A DNA stretch of 64,000 nt from Chara braunii (lineage: Eukaryota; Streptophyta; Charophyceae; Charales; Characeae), in the NCBI GenBank assembly GCA_003427395.1, contig BFEA01000085.1, forward strand, positions 1,983,208 to 2,047,207, read 5' to 3'. How positions within the stretch are numbered: the first letter of the stretch is position 1; each line of letters begins with the position of its first letter. Below the pieces are notes generated by a model. That model did no database searches. It was not told the origin of the DNA and saw only the letters and a list, made by a program, of their open reading frames with translations. The position numbers were made by a program, and so were the translations under genes. Shown in pieces: positions 54,087 through 64,000 of this stretch.

Positions 54087-54884
54087 TCAAGCGGTAACTG
54101 ATCCTTCTCTAAGTTCTGCTACTACGGCAGGTGCCCCCTTCTCCAAAGTCTGGATCAATAGTTCTCCCGATGTGCATCCCCCGCTCATCATTTCGTTATC
54201 CATCGCAAGAGTTCCTCCTTCGTATTCGAGGAACTCATCTATGGGCTCCGCATCCTCCACCCCTTCGGGAGTGATGCAGACCCGGCTCAACCCATCAGCC
54301 TTGATCCTAATTCCCGCAATCCGTCCGATCTTATAGTCGAACTGCCAGATAAATCCTACCCATCTCCCCACCGTCGGATGTATAGGCCTGTAATTCTTTA
54401 AGGCCCCCGCAACATTTGTCCGATCGATCCTGAGGATAAACCGCCTCCTAAATAGGTAGGCCTGGAAGGTCTTAAGGCAATGCAGGATGGCTAGGACTTC
54501 CTTCTTGAATTGCGAGTACCTCCGTTCTGCGGAGTTCAGGGTTCTACTTTCGAACCTAATCGGCCTCTCTTTTCCTCCCTCGTCCCTTTGAATCAACACA
54601 CCTCCTACGACCAAAGGTCCTCCATCCGTCTCTAGGATGAAGGGTCGTCCCACTTCATCATTAAAACAAGGTGCGGACAGGGCGACTGTCTCAGATGTCA
54701 ATACGTCCTTGAGCCTTTGGACAGCTCCTTCTCGCTCCTCCGTGCAATCCATGGTTCCTTCTTCCCTGATCATAACCCGGATAGGCTCAGCAATCTTGAC
54801 AAAGTTCTTAATGAAGATCCTCCAAAAACGGACTACACCTAGGAATGCCCTTACCTCCGTCGTCGTGCGCAACGACGTCGGCAC
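54087..54884 (-). pseudogene. Element D RNase H
   Basis: An open 265-aa frame: EVRAFLGVVRFWRIFIKNF (end of the RT thumb), FILETDGGPLVVGGVLIQRD (catalytic Asp), RFESRTLNSAERRYSQFKKE (catalytic Glu), RRFILRIDRTNVAGALKNYR and RIKADGLSRVC (distal Asp). The RNase H fold looks complete, and the frame differs from that of RT, with a frame change near 54890. The C-terminal 60 residues are an acidic linker. Confidence 0.84.
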
Positions 54885-55837
54885 TGTGATATCTTGTCAG
54901 TCTTTGCCGAATCCGGCTTCCTGTCGTAAGCACCGCAACGAAATCCTAGTATTGTTACCTCCGGTGCTGCTAGGATACTCTTTGGTCCACTAGCCGTAAT
55001 GTTGCATACTAGGAACCGGCGGAGTAAGTCCTTGATGTCCTGCAGATGGTTCCACACAAAACGTCGGATCCCTGGCTGGACCTCCGTCTCGTCCTTCTCC
55101 TGCGCGCCTTTGATCGGATTGTCATCGATGTAAGGCTCACATTTTTCTGGGAACATGTCCCCAACCACGGCGAGCATCCTGAGTTGCGCTTCGGCCACCG
55201 CGTTTGTGAATCCCATAGGGGTCACTTGCATCTGTAGTTGGCCTACGGGGGTGTGCATAGCGGTGTACGGCCTGTCCCAAACATCCAACGAAAGTTGGTC
55301 GTACCCTGAGTACAGATCTATCAGGGAGTAAATGCTCCGACCGGCGTGCGATTCTGCTGATAAGTTAGTCTGAGGTTGCGAGCCAGCATCCCGGATGGTT
55401 ACCGCATTCAACTTCTGCAGGTCCTGAATCCACCTTAGTGTCTTGTTAGGCTTCCGAAAGATGAACCACCGATTTGCGTATGGCGATGCCGTAGGTTCCG
55501 CAACGAAGGAGTCCATCTTTGCTCGGAGGAGGTCTGTTACTTCTCCTGCTATCCCAAATTCATAGGATGACCCCTTGTCATTCCAGCACTCATGTTCTAC
55601 CGTGTGGATTCTGACCGGAGGGATCGACTTCGCATCCAGTCGTCCAATCTGGTGATCACTAAAGGCAAATGTCAGGTGAAACTCCTGGCAGGTCCTTTTG
55701 ATCAGGTGGGTTTCTTCTTCCGTTAAGAACCCGTCTATCCATATCTTCATTGTGTCAGCTACCTCATCTGGTATCTGATGTCCCTCTGCCGCCCTTCTTT
55801 CTCGGATCACTCGAAAGACCTCTTCCTCCTTCTCCAT
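54851..55837 (-). pseudogene. Element D reverse transcriptase
   Basis: A 328-aa open frame. Residues 62-80 HQIGRLDAKSIPPVRIHTV, 126-143 FIFRKPNKTLRWIQDLQK, 172-181 LIDLYSGYDQ (catalytic Asp kept), 205-216 VTPMGFTNAVAE and 236-239 YIDD (catalytic pair kept). Synthesises cDNA from the element RNA. The last ~15 residues are out of frame, and the thumb resumes in the RNase H frame. This is the best preserved RT in the window. Confidence 0.88.
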
Positions 55838-55866
55838 AGCCTCTTCCTTTGATGTCTCTAGCAGAA

Positions 55867-57480
55867 TCAGGACCGGTCTTGCTTTCTTCCCAACCGGCTT
55901 GTACTTTCGAACACTTCCTTCCGGGATCTTTCTCCTAAAAAATAAACAGTCGGAATCGCCCCCATCGCCTCTCTGACTTGTGGCTGAATACTAACTAGTT
56001 TCCCATTCAGGCAATATCCCTTTTGCACCTCTCTTTCGAACTTGGCCAAGGCTGCCGAATCCACTCCTACCTTGTGGTATGCGAGGGCCTTGATGAGTTG
56101 TAATAGATCGGGGATCTCGAGTGTGATTTCTGGCACGTCTATGCATACTTCTTTCCGTTTGGGCAGGCTAGCACAAAGTTCGACCTCTGACTCCTTTTCC
56201 GCTACCATAACACCTAGGACTTCGTCCTCCTGCCTCCTCTTCGTCTGGGGCAGACCCATCTTGATCCACTCCTTCTTGTTGGATGCTTCCTCAATCATGA
56301 TTTCTACCCTTTCTCTCATACCCTCCATTCGTGCGAAAGCCCCTTTCCGTATGCTATCCTCGAACGACGGCGACCATGTTGCCGATTTCCCCTTCGGGGG
56401 GTCTCCTCCCGTTCCAAGGAGTCGGAGGAGCTCTCCCAGGCCGATCACAGGGTCCTCTATGTCTACCATGTACGAGCCATCGTGCAAGTGCATGCCTATC
56501 CTCTCTACGTTCGTGCACCACGGTCTCCCGAGGATTATGTCGTGGTCCATTTCCTCCATTACGGTCATCCGCTGAAACGACCAGATCGATTCCCTGATCC
56601 CTGCCCTCACAGCACACTTCGTGACGTACCCAGCGAACGGGATTTCCCCACCAGCTTCCCGGATGCCCCCTGTTACTTCCTTGTTTACCGTACATCCCGT
56701 GATCGTTGAGAAATCTCTCCTTATGAGAGTGATTTCTGCGCCCCCGTCTACTAATGCGTCGGTATGATGAGTCCCGATCTGGATTTTCAGTTTCCCTATG
56801 GGCAGTGCATGAAAGCTAAGCTTTATCCCGGGTGGTGATCTTATCACTTCGCCGCCCTCCCGGTCGGTCAGGCTCAAACGAATGTCTGCAAAGACTTTTT
56901 CGAGATCCTCCAAGTCCCCGTGATTCCTCTGAAGGTTAGTCACTTCTTGCGGAGCTTCCTCCTCCCTCTCCCCTTCTGGTAATTCGGGGTTGTCGCCTAT
57001 TTCTACTCGCCTCTGAGTCAACAGGTGTCTGAGCCCTTTGAGCAACATAGGGCTAGCCTGCAGCATGGTCTGAAAAGACACCGACACCATGGTTCCTAGT
57101 AACTTGCTAATGGTGTCGTCAAGCTCAGGCAAGGTTAAGATCGAGATTTGATACCTAAACTTCTTCTTAGCGGCGGTAACCTTGTCCGCAGGCTCCTCTT
57201 CCCTAGGCTTCCCATAGACTTTCTCTAGTTCCTCGGCCTCAGGCTCTGCCTCGGGTTTGGAGCTTCCGGCGACCTCCTCCATAATGGTGTCACGGTTAAT
57301 CCTTCTCTCGGCCGTTCCCAGTCGAGTGGTTGCGTTCACCCTATCACGTTCGTCGCTTTCCAAAATAAAGTTGGCTTGCGGCCCGCGCCCCCGGAGTTGA
57401 TCCCTAATGATCTCGCCCACCGGTTCGGCTTCTACGGCTGTTATTTCTAACCCGTTGAGCATGATAATGACTCGCCGCAT
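55867..57480 (-). pseudogene. Element D Gag-Pro C-terminal part with retropepsin
   Basis: A 537-aa open frame in the same phase as gag. Glu-rich first half (residues 65-110 and 160-200), then DALVDGGAEITLIRRDF at about 241-257, where the retropepsin D-T-G is D-G-G, and the distal block DHDIILGRPWCTN. The C-terminal 180 residues (EEASNKKEWIKMGLPQTKRR onward) are a connector to RT, which is in another frame. It may have been translated by frameshift in the living element. Confidence 0.8.
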
Positions 57481-57513
57481 CCCTCCTGGTGAGTTTCAGT
57501 TTATCCGTTCCCC

Positions 57514-59142
57514 TTATGGTCCAAATATCTCCCCCTTTAATAACCTGGTACACCTTCTTTTCAGAATATCATGGTTGAGCTTTGGGCACGCGCGCACATA
57601 ATGTCCTATCGCGGTACAGTACTTGCATTGCTCATTAGCAGGATCTCTCCGTCCGAATCCCCGGTTGGCTACACCTGGCGAAACCACAGCTTCCTGGGGA
57701 GGGAGGGCGGGTCGGGATACTTGCGCCTGCATAACTTGTAGTGCGCCTTCCATCCTTTCAATTTTATTGTCGACCCTGTGCACCCGTTCATGTAAACTTT
57801 CAATCCCGTTCTTTACCTTGTCCCCCGCCCTACCGGTCAGATCTATGATCTCTCCCTCCTTGAGCAAGGCCAACGTTTATGTTACTACTGTTTTCTCAGC
57901 CAGATCCGTTACCGTGCTAAAATCAACATCCCGCTTGTTTACGAACTTGCTCGTCTGTTGGTAAGCTGACAGGATTTTGTCTTTGTCGAACTCGGAGAAC
58001 TGTCTGAGGAAATATTTGCTCATTATCCAGTCCGTGACCCCGGGGATCCTTAGTGCTACTAGAGTAAATTCCCGTAGGAAATCATTGTGCGTTGCGAAGT
58101 TCTTCCTCTGAACTGCTGCTAGGTCGGCCTCCGTCGCCATTGTTGCTAGGTACTTCCTCATCATCACATCCCGGGTCTCCTTCCAAGACCGGCTTGTGGC
58201 TACAATGACCATTATGTCCCGTCCTAGGCTTAACGACACGTGTTGTCCTAGATGGTCAATCTTTTCTTCCTCGGTCCACTTTAGTAACGCAGCTAGGTTT
58301 TCATAGTCGATCAGGAACTCCGTGATGTTTGCTCCATCGAAAGTCAGTTTTTTCTTGGCGTCTGCCAGATAACCTTGGTTCTTGTTCAGTGCTCGTGTGA
58401 GGGATGATACTATCCTCCTAAGGCCACCTTCGGAGCTACTGGCCTCGCCTGTCATGCTGGTATCTGACCCTTCCTTGCTGGCTTTCTGCCCCCCTCTATT
58501 CTTTGTCGTTCCTTCCGGGTCGAACCATCCCAACACCCTTTCTCTGAGGCTTCAAAGCCCTTCGCATCCTCGCGATGCCGCTGGCGAGGTCGGCAGACGG
58601 CTAGCCCTACTGTCTGTGGCTAAGGGGTTCGTCGCCTTCTCTGCCTCCATTCCCGGCGAGTTCTCTCCCTCTTTCCTTTTTTTGCTCGGCGTTCCCCCAC
58701 GGTCACTACCCTTGTCCCCTTGCCCAGTTCCGCCCCGGCTGGTTTTTCGTTTGTCCCGTGGTACCTCCTGCAGAGAGCCTTCCTCGTTCCCGATCATCAT
58801 TGCCTCAATTAACCTTGCCTTGTATTCCGCGGTTCTTTTATCTATTTCTGCTAGTTTGCGCCTCGCGTTCGTGACCCTTACTTTCTTAGACACAACTCCC
58901 TCCGAGTTCCCGGGGCTTCCCCTATTCGTATTTCTGCCTTCCTTGTTTTCCTGGGTCCCTTGTCTGCTTCCCCCGACTTTTCCCGAGCTCTCTCCAGAGG
59001 ACATTTCCTTCCGGTTCCCTTTGGTGCCATCCGAATTTGCTGATTCTCTGTCCTTCTGCCCTTCCTTACTTTGCTCAGCACTGCCTCCTAAGCCTGGTCC
59101 TCCCTCGTTTTCATGATTACCCATCTCATCCTCCGTTGCCAT
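57514..59142 (-). pseudogene. Element D gag (basic head, capsid, CCHC knuckle)
   Basis: One phase from the ATG at 59142. Head: Gly/Lys/Arg/Ser-rich with EIDKRTAEYKARLIEAMMI. After a TGA (58552) comes capsid: KKLTFDGANITEFLIDYENL, DHLGQHVSLSLGRDIMVIV and FLREFTLVALRIPGVTDWI. After a TAA (57877) comes a coiled-coil stretch (ESLHERVHRVDNKIERME) and an intact knuckle C-K-Y-C-T-A-I-G-H-Y-V-R-A-C near 57590-57640. Stops only, no frame changes. The - strand has TTATGCAG about 15 bases before the ATG, a possible splice acceptor. Confidence 0.8.
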
Positions 59143-59565
59143 ATTTGCCTACTTCTGCATAACCAAAGGATCCCCCAGAACAAACGCAGTGCGAGACATT
59201 TAGGTTCCCTAGGTTCCAATACTGTTGGTTTATCCGTTTACTTGGTAGTTAGGTTTTTCCCCATTCCCATTTTCCGATGGCTTCCTTAATATGGAGCCGC
59301 GTCCGGCTCTGCTGCCTCACCGAGCTAAGGGTGTGACTTAGCTTCCCTTATTACCAGCTTGTTTAGAGCGCCCTTATTCCGTTGGTCGGTGCGTAGGGGT
59401 CCGGGTTGGGCAACCCGCTAGAAAATTTTTTTCCTGCGCGGTGTTCCTCGTCTGGCAGTTATTGATCATCCGGGTCCGAGCCCCCCCCCCCTTTCCTACT
59501 TCTGTTAGTGGCCTTCGAACGTAGCGCACTATGCTTGATTTGCCCTACTGGCTTGCCTGCGGGTG
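59143..59565 (-). other. Spacer between the paralog array and gag
   Basis: About 420 bases without an ORF. No primer-binding site is seen here, so gag does not directly follow an LTR. Confidence 0.5.
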
Positions 59566-60432
59566 CTAGTCCCGTTCCCGCCTTCGTGGCCCTTCCGGTT
59601 CGGTAGGCTCCTCGAATAGTTGAGCCACCCCCGTTAGATAATTCTCCCCTATCTCGATTTCCCTTTGGATTATGCGTTCGCACCCCGTCCAGTCTAGCCG
59701 GGGCGCACAAAACATCAGGATTTGGATGACTTCTAGTAATTCGTGGGCCCGGTTTCCCCAGATGGGCATATGCTCCACAACGACATCGTAAAACATCCCA
59801 ATGGTGGGGGAGGGAAAGTGGCCTGCCCAGACTATCGCTGAGTCTGCCAGCTCCCGCACCCTCGCGAGGCTTCCGAAGACGAGGTCTATCATAAAACGGG
59901 GCACTCGGCATCTCAGTGGTGTGGTCGGTGCCCTAAACTCCCTCCAACCTCTTATTTCCACCCGGGTAAGTAAGCCCACGTTCCTTCTTCCCCTGACCGA
60001 TTGTCCTATCCGGGTCAAAGTCCGGGCGACCCTTTGAAAGACTGGTGCCAACTCATGACCTTGTGCTATCTCTACCCCCAACGAGTGCCAGCCGATCTCA
60101 GGCAGATACATGGTCCCGGTAACTTCTAGATCGGAGAACAGATCGTCTCCGGGTCCTCGGTTGAGTCTCATCCCTGTCCACCGACATTCTACCAACATGA
60201 AGGCGGCGTCCCTTCCCAAAGTTACGACCCGCGATTCTATGTCGAAACCCCGATAGGTAAAACTCGACGGGAGGGATACTTCCCATCGTCCACTGTTGTT
60301 CCAGGGCGGTCCGGGGTACCGGGGCTGGCATTCCATTCGCACACGGGGCTGGCTTTCCATTCGCTCACGTCTTGCTGCCATTGTTACCTTGATGATTCCC
60401 TGCATAGTCCACATAGAAAGGGTTACAACCAA
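59566..60432 (-). CDS. Paralog 4 of an unknown four-copy family (288 aa)
   Basis: Function unknown. Open throughout; the likeliest start is the ATG at 60381 (MAARRERMES), after a TATGCAG acceptor-like site. Residues 50-165 alternate hydrophobic and polar (FDIESRVVTLGRDAAFMLVE, TGTMYLPEIGWHSLGVEIAQ), suggesting beta strands. From about 175 it looks helical: RVPRFMIDLVFGSLARVREL, MFYDVVVEHMPIWGNRAHEL, EIGENYLTGVAQLFEEP. The F-x-x-x-V...W-G-N-R-A-x-E-L signature is shared with the other three copies. No signal peptide or transmembrane span. Highly diverged from its neighbours. Confidence 0.65.
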   Translation of the reverse strand: MVVTLSMWTMQGIIKVTMAARRERMESQPRVRMECQPRYPGPPWNNSGRWEVSLPSSFTYRGFDIESRVVTLGRDAAFMLVECRWTGMRLNRGPGDDLFSDLEVTGTMYLPEIGWHSLGVEIAQGHELAPVFQRVARTLTRIGQSVRGRRNVGLLTRVEIRGWREFRAPTTPLRCRVPRFMIDLVFGSLARVRELADSAIVWAGHFPSPTIGMFYDVVVEHMPIWGNRAHELLEVIQILMFCAPRLDWTGCERIIQREIEIGENYLTGVAQLFEEPTEPEGPRRRERD

Positions 60433-60500
60433 TCTTCAGAATCCGCCCACCTACTGTCTCCCTTGCCCTTCGTATTTTCATTTCTCTTTTCTAGTCCCAA

Positions 60501-61340
60501 CTATCCCTCTATTCCTCCGGGAGCAGTAGCCTCCTCTGGCTGTTCGTACAAATGGTAGAGATCATCCATGTAGGTTGCACCCCAACCTACCTCTCACCGG
60601 ATGACTCTCCACATCGTCTCACCACTTATTTGTGGGACTCCTGGCCTAGCATTTACCGCTTCTTGTAGAATGCAAAGCACCTCGCGCCCTTGTTCGTCCC
60701 CAAAAGACCCCATCTGTAGGAAGGCCCGATAGTATTCTCGACACATTAATGCTTCGTCAAAATTTAGCCTAGTTACGGCAGTCACCGCCTGCTCCACTCG
60801 TTCTATGCCTCCCACTCGTCTTAGCAGGAAGGGTGGTAGATTCATCCGTATGACCTCATTTGGTAGCTCGAAAACCCTCGCCGCGGCGACTCTTACCTCT
60901 GTCGTTATGTCATCTCGTTCCGGGTCTGCAAACTCAAACCCCTCCCGCCAGGTTATTTGCCATGCCCCTCCGAACATTCGCACGGGGTCATCCCCGGAAG
61001 CCAAAGCAATCCCAAAGGTCCGCCATCCTCCTTCCGACAGGTGTAAGGATCCCGTCGCATGTACACGCCCTGGGAGGTTCAAGTCTACGCCCCCGATCTC
61101 CCCTCTCACACACCATTCCAGCTCTACCACTAGGTACACCGTATCTTCCACCAACTCTACCCCCACCCAGTCCATTACCGGATTGCTTACCGCATTTCTT
61201 GCCGACAGGCTTATTTCGACTCTGCCTTCTAATATTCTTGGTGGCAGGATCCCACGAGGTCTACCCTCCCACAACGTCATCCGCCGGGCCATCTCGCAAT
61301 GTCTCATTTCCTGCTTTCTTAGTCCGATTGCTGCACCCAC
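60501..61340 (-). pseudogene. Paralog 3 of the unknown family (one internal TGA)
   Basis: The frame runs from an ATG at 61340 (or 61292, MARRMTLWEG) to a TAG at 60501, with one TGA at 60594-60596. Beyond it, EVGWGATYMDDLYHLYEQPE aligns with the tail of paralog 4 (EIGENYLTGVAQLFEEP), so the TGA replaces a sense codon, most simply Arg CGA. Other landmarks: VEISLSARNAV, YLVVELEWCVRG, ATGSLHLSEGGWRTFGIAL, MNLPPFLLRRVGGIERVEQ and EYYRAFLQMGSFGDEQGREV. Confidence 0.65.
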
Positions 61341-61601
61341 CGAGATTCCATGCCTTTCGTGTTTTAGTCTTTCAACCCTCCCTAATTATCGTACACTGGT
61401 TCTTGCCGCTATCCCCAACTCATACGCGTTCAATTCTACCCCCCCCCCCCATTTTCTAGTTGCAGTCACTTCCCCCTTGTTTCGATCCTTATGCACCCTC
61501 TACGACCTAATGTACACACTACCTTTCTTATGTTACACCTCAATTCACAACCACCCACCATAATCAGGCCTTTTTCGCGGTGTTCGATCCCTTGGCCTCA
61601 C

Positions 61602-62357
61602 TCAGTCGAACCACAGTACCTCAAATAGTTTAAAGACATCGTCTACGTAGGAGGGTGCGGCCACCTCCTCCCGGCTAACTATGGCGTCCCAAGACTCCAC
61701 CTCTACCTCTAGGCGGTCATACCTGCCGATTCTTAGGACGATGATGACTTCCTCGGCTTTATTTCCGTAGAAGGACCCATATTTCAATGAGAGCCTATAA
61801 AACTCCTCAGTCAGCCAGACACACTCTATATGCGCCTTTCTCATGGAGTCGGCTACTTCTAAAATGTGCTCAAACCCCCCAAACCACTCGACTATGAATT
61901 CCGGTACCCAAGCCGTTATCCGTAGACTTGGAGGCTTAAGTTCCTTCCATCTTCCTATCACAACTCTGCTACTAACTTCGTCCCATCCCTCGCTGGCGAA
62001 AAGCTTGCCTTCCTTTCGAGTTCGGGTCTCTGCATCCCCTAGAAGCCACATCAGGTCCTCTCCCATTGCTAACATTGTGCAAAACAGGTGTCATCCATCC
62101 TCAGAAAGGACAACCGTTCCAACTGACTCTACCTTGCCTTCTGCTATATCATCCCATCCTTCCTCTTCCCTTATCGGGTTCCAAATCCGCTCTATCCATA
62201 CATATGACAAGTCCCGGGCAACCTCAAACCCAATCCAGTCGCACGTGGTTCCTCTTCATCTGTTCCATGTTGGTATAGGCATTTCTATTCCTCCTCTGAG
62301 TCGCCGTGGTTCCCAACTTTTGAAGAGGTATTCCGTCATCCTTTCTTCTCTAGTCAT
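61602..62357 (-). pseudogene. Paralog 2 of the unknown family (two internal TGAs)
   Basis: A 252-codon frame from an ATG at 62357, broken by TGA at 62256-62258 and 62091-62093. The part before the second TGA (CDWIGFEVARDLSYVWIERI, VESVGTVVLSEDG) aligns with paralog 3 (MDWVGVELVEDTVYLVVELE, VHATGSLHLSEGGW), where the TGA stands at the Trp of SEGGW. After it: VPEFIVEWFGGFEHILEV and EEFYRLSLKYGSFYGNKAEE. A TTGTGCAG acceptor-like site lies about 11 bases upstream of the ATG. Frame otherwise intact. Confidence 0.65.
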
Positions 62358-62428
62358 CTTTCCCTTTCCTGCACAATACCAGGTCACTCGTCCTTCCTAA
62401 GTTAAGTTCCCCACCCCTGTTAGAAGTC

Positions 62429-63232
62429 TCAGTCCTCTATCTCTTCATCTTCGTCTTCATCACTGAAGTCGTTCTCCTCGTCGTATACCAACTCCCTTAC
62501 CCCATCTAGAAACGTCTCCCCTATTGCCACATTCCTGTAGACTATCCCCCAATGCACAGCGCTAGGGACAAAGATATTGTCTATGCTAAGGCAGTTTAGT
62601 ATCTCGGCCAGCTCCTCCGCCCAGTTCCCCTCGAACGGCCTCATCTTTACTGATAACCGAAAAAAATCTTGCATAACGCATTGGTACAACCCGAGGTTCG
62701 TCATGGACTGACGTATTCGCGCTAGCCTGCTCCGAGTTCCGAAAACCGCATCCACTAGGAAGGGGGGAAACACACATCGCATGGTTCTTACGGGTCGCCT
62801 CATGCTTCCTCTATCCCTTAGTTTCACCCGTACGTCTACCTTTTTCATTTCCATTTCCCTCCGTTGACATGCAGCCCACACGACCTCTGCTTCTGCCTTC
62901 CTAAACAACTCGTCCGTCGTATTCCCGAGTGTCAACTCTATGATCATAGCTTTCTCCCCATCTTGCGACAAGTAGACCCACCCCCGGGCTTCCACTGTCC
63001 CTCGGAATTCCAAATCCATTAAACTTCGTGACAACCTCGTCAAGCTGACATTGGTCCATATTGTTTCTATCCAAAGAAAAACATCCTCTCCTTCCAACAT
63101 TACCGTTTGATATGCCGGTTCAAGGTTCGTCCACGTTCCATTTTCCAGAAGGACGACCGATACTCCTTCCTTTACATCTACTGGCATTTCCGGGCCGCTG
63201 GTATAGATCGGGGAAGGCAACCATCGTGCCAT
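62429..63232 (-). CDS. Paralog 1 of an unknown four-copy family (267 aa)
   Basis: Function unknown. Open from MARWLPSPIY to a very acidic C terminus (DEENDFSDEDEDEEIED). Residues 25-115 look beta-rich (VSVVLLENGTWTNLEPAY, GTVEARGWVYLSQDGEKAMI); 155-250 look helical: VFPPFLVDAVFGTRSRLARI, FFRLSVKMRPFEGNWAEELA, AIGETFLDGVRELVYDE. No membrane span or signal peptide. The acidic tail is absent from the other copies. It lies 72 bases upstream of paralog 2 on the same strand. Confidence 0.65.
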   Translation of the reverse strand: MARWLPSPIYTSGPEMPVDVKEGVSVVLLENGTWTNLEPAYQTVMLEGEDVFLWIETIWTNVSLTRLSRSLMDLEFRGTVEARGWVYLSQDGEKAMIIELTLGNTTDELFRKAEAEVVWAACQRREMEMKKVDVRVKLRDRGSMRRPVRTMRCVFPPFLVDAVFGTRSRLARIRQSMTNLGLYQCVMQDFFRLSVKMRPFEGNWAEELAEILNCLSIDNIFVPSAVHWGIVYRNVAIGETFLDGVRELVYDEENDFSDEDEDEEIED

Positions 63233-64000
63233 CTTGTTTTCAGCACCCGACCCCTGTTCTCATAAAAAGAGCATCAACCGGTCCTTTTGGTCAGGTCAAC
63301 CATTGTCCTAGATGGGAATTATTTCAGACCCCTCATCAAGGTCTCCCTATTTTACCTCCCCATTCCTAACTACCTCCTTCCCATAATTCCCTCGGTCGAC
63401 CATCCATTTGCCCACATTCTTTCTTTTGGTTCCATTCCAACTGACCTCTATCCTTCTTCCTTCCAATCATCTCTCATTCGTGCGGACTTAGATGGGGGGA
63501 GGGATAGACTTAGAAATATGTCCCGTCCAACAATCCGAACTCAATCAATTCTTACAGAGGGGGAACACATAAAAAAAATCAGGCAACCTCACATACGGGC
63601 CGGTCATCTCCAATATGGTCTCTCCGCTGATACTATCGGTAAAGTTTTATCCCATACCTCAAGCGCAGCTCAACCGTCGCGAGCGCGGTACCCAGGTCTC
63701 GGCAAGGCATTCGCCCTTTCCTCCTGACCCAGAATACCCCATCCCGTCTTGCCGCTTTGCACATCCATACCGACACCGAGGGTTACCTCGAGTGCCTAAA
63801 TAGTGGGACAAAGTCAGTCGTCCGGACGTTCACTTCCATCGGTCCGACAAGAATCAGCCTTTCCCAAAACCATGCTACGAGAGGCTACTAATCGTCTCCG
63901 AGGCTCCGTCTTTGTCCGCATGCAGTGGTACTCCCTCCACCAGCCAACAGACTAAGCCCCACCTGAGGAGATTTCACACCCCGTCCATCAGATCATCGAG
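63233..64000. other. Unassigned right edge of the window
   Basis: No gene, LTR end or primer-binding site recognised. On the - strand the last bases can be read as LDDLMDGV, faintly like the tail of the paralogs; this is too short to call. Confidence 0.4.

Larger units (their letters stand above)
52576..64000 (-). mobile_element. Element D: Ty3/gypsy retrotransposon with four extra ORFs before gag (open at right)
   Basis: On the - strand the order is four paralogous ORFs (63232-59566), gag, protease, RT, RNase H, integrase. RT and RNase H resemble those of element B. Neither LTR is found inside the window; the 5' end must lie beyond 64000 if the four ORFs belong to the element. Coding is better kept than in A or B. 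Confidence 0.68.

Noticed and set aside
60594-62258. TGA recoded as Trp or Arg
   Set aside because: Nearby elements use TGA, TAA and TAG as random breaks, and two sister copies are TGA-free; decay is simpler.
59566-63232. Bacterial-type operon
   Set aside because: Gene spacing is operon-like, but no ribosome-binding sites are seen, neighbours are Ty3/gypsy genes and upstream sites resemble splice acceptors.
63900-64000. Fifth paralog entering from the right
   Set aside because: Only an eight-residue resemblance (LDDLMDGV) at the edge; too short.

Overview
This is nuclear DNA from a large, repeat-rich plant-lineage genome. The window holds a decayed hAT transposase, Ty3/gypsy retrotransposons with zinc knuckles, retropepsin, RT, RNase H, D35E integrase, a GPY/F-type tail and a chromodomain, primer-binding sites matching initiator tRNA-Met and tRNA-Asp, and many microsatellites, MITEs and foldback repeats. 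From memory of similar proteins I think of a charophyte alga such as Chara braunii, but that cannot be proved here. I found no convincing host gene, rRNA, CRISPR array or prokaryotic feature.

Layout. 1-3.3 kb: hAT (DUF659-type) transposase pseudogene on the + strand. 3.3-4.3 kb: simple repeats and a palindrome cluster. 4.3-45.1 kb: a four-level nest of LTR retrotransposons, all on the - strand. Element A (Ty3/gypsy; 4.3-8.0 kb and 44.2-45.1 kb) is split inside gag by element E (8011-44224), which has 363/366-bp LTRs, a tRNA-Met primer site and a 5-bp target duplication CTCCT. Element E is a chromovirus remnant whose chromodomain region abuts the end of element B (9688-18912, resuming after 40797), with a tRNA-Asp primer site. 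Element B is split within its LTR by element C (18913-40793), which has a 4-bp target duplication ACGT, TGTCG...CGACA ends, LTRs of 7.7 and 8.2 kb, a tRNA-Asp primer site, a purine-rich tract and only a gag-like frame with no pol.

Element C is the strongest unusual find: a non-autonomous, gag-only retrotransposon about 21.9 kb long in which about 16 kb is LTR. Its gag-like protein is homologous to an extra ORF that element B carries after pol, and their LTRs are related, including a hairpin with a compensatory base change. This suggests that C is a gag-only relative of the B family that depends on other elements for pol.

45-52.5 kb: a field of small repeats, namely a tRNA-headed SINE, a 300-bp-arm foldback element, MITEs including one with an 8-bp duplication, and a 42-bp-period array of seven G-box palindromes paired with E2F-like cores.

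52.6-64 kb: element D (- strand), with gag, protease, RT, RNase H and integrase. Upstream of its gag lie four tandem, diverged paralogs of one protein family (about 250-290 aa each) that I cannot assign to any known family. Two are open and two are interrupted only by TGA codons. This array is the second main candidate for an undescribed system.
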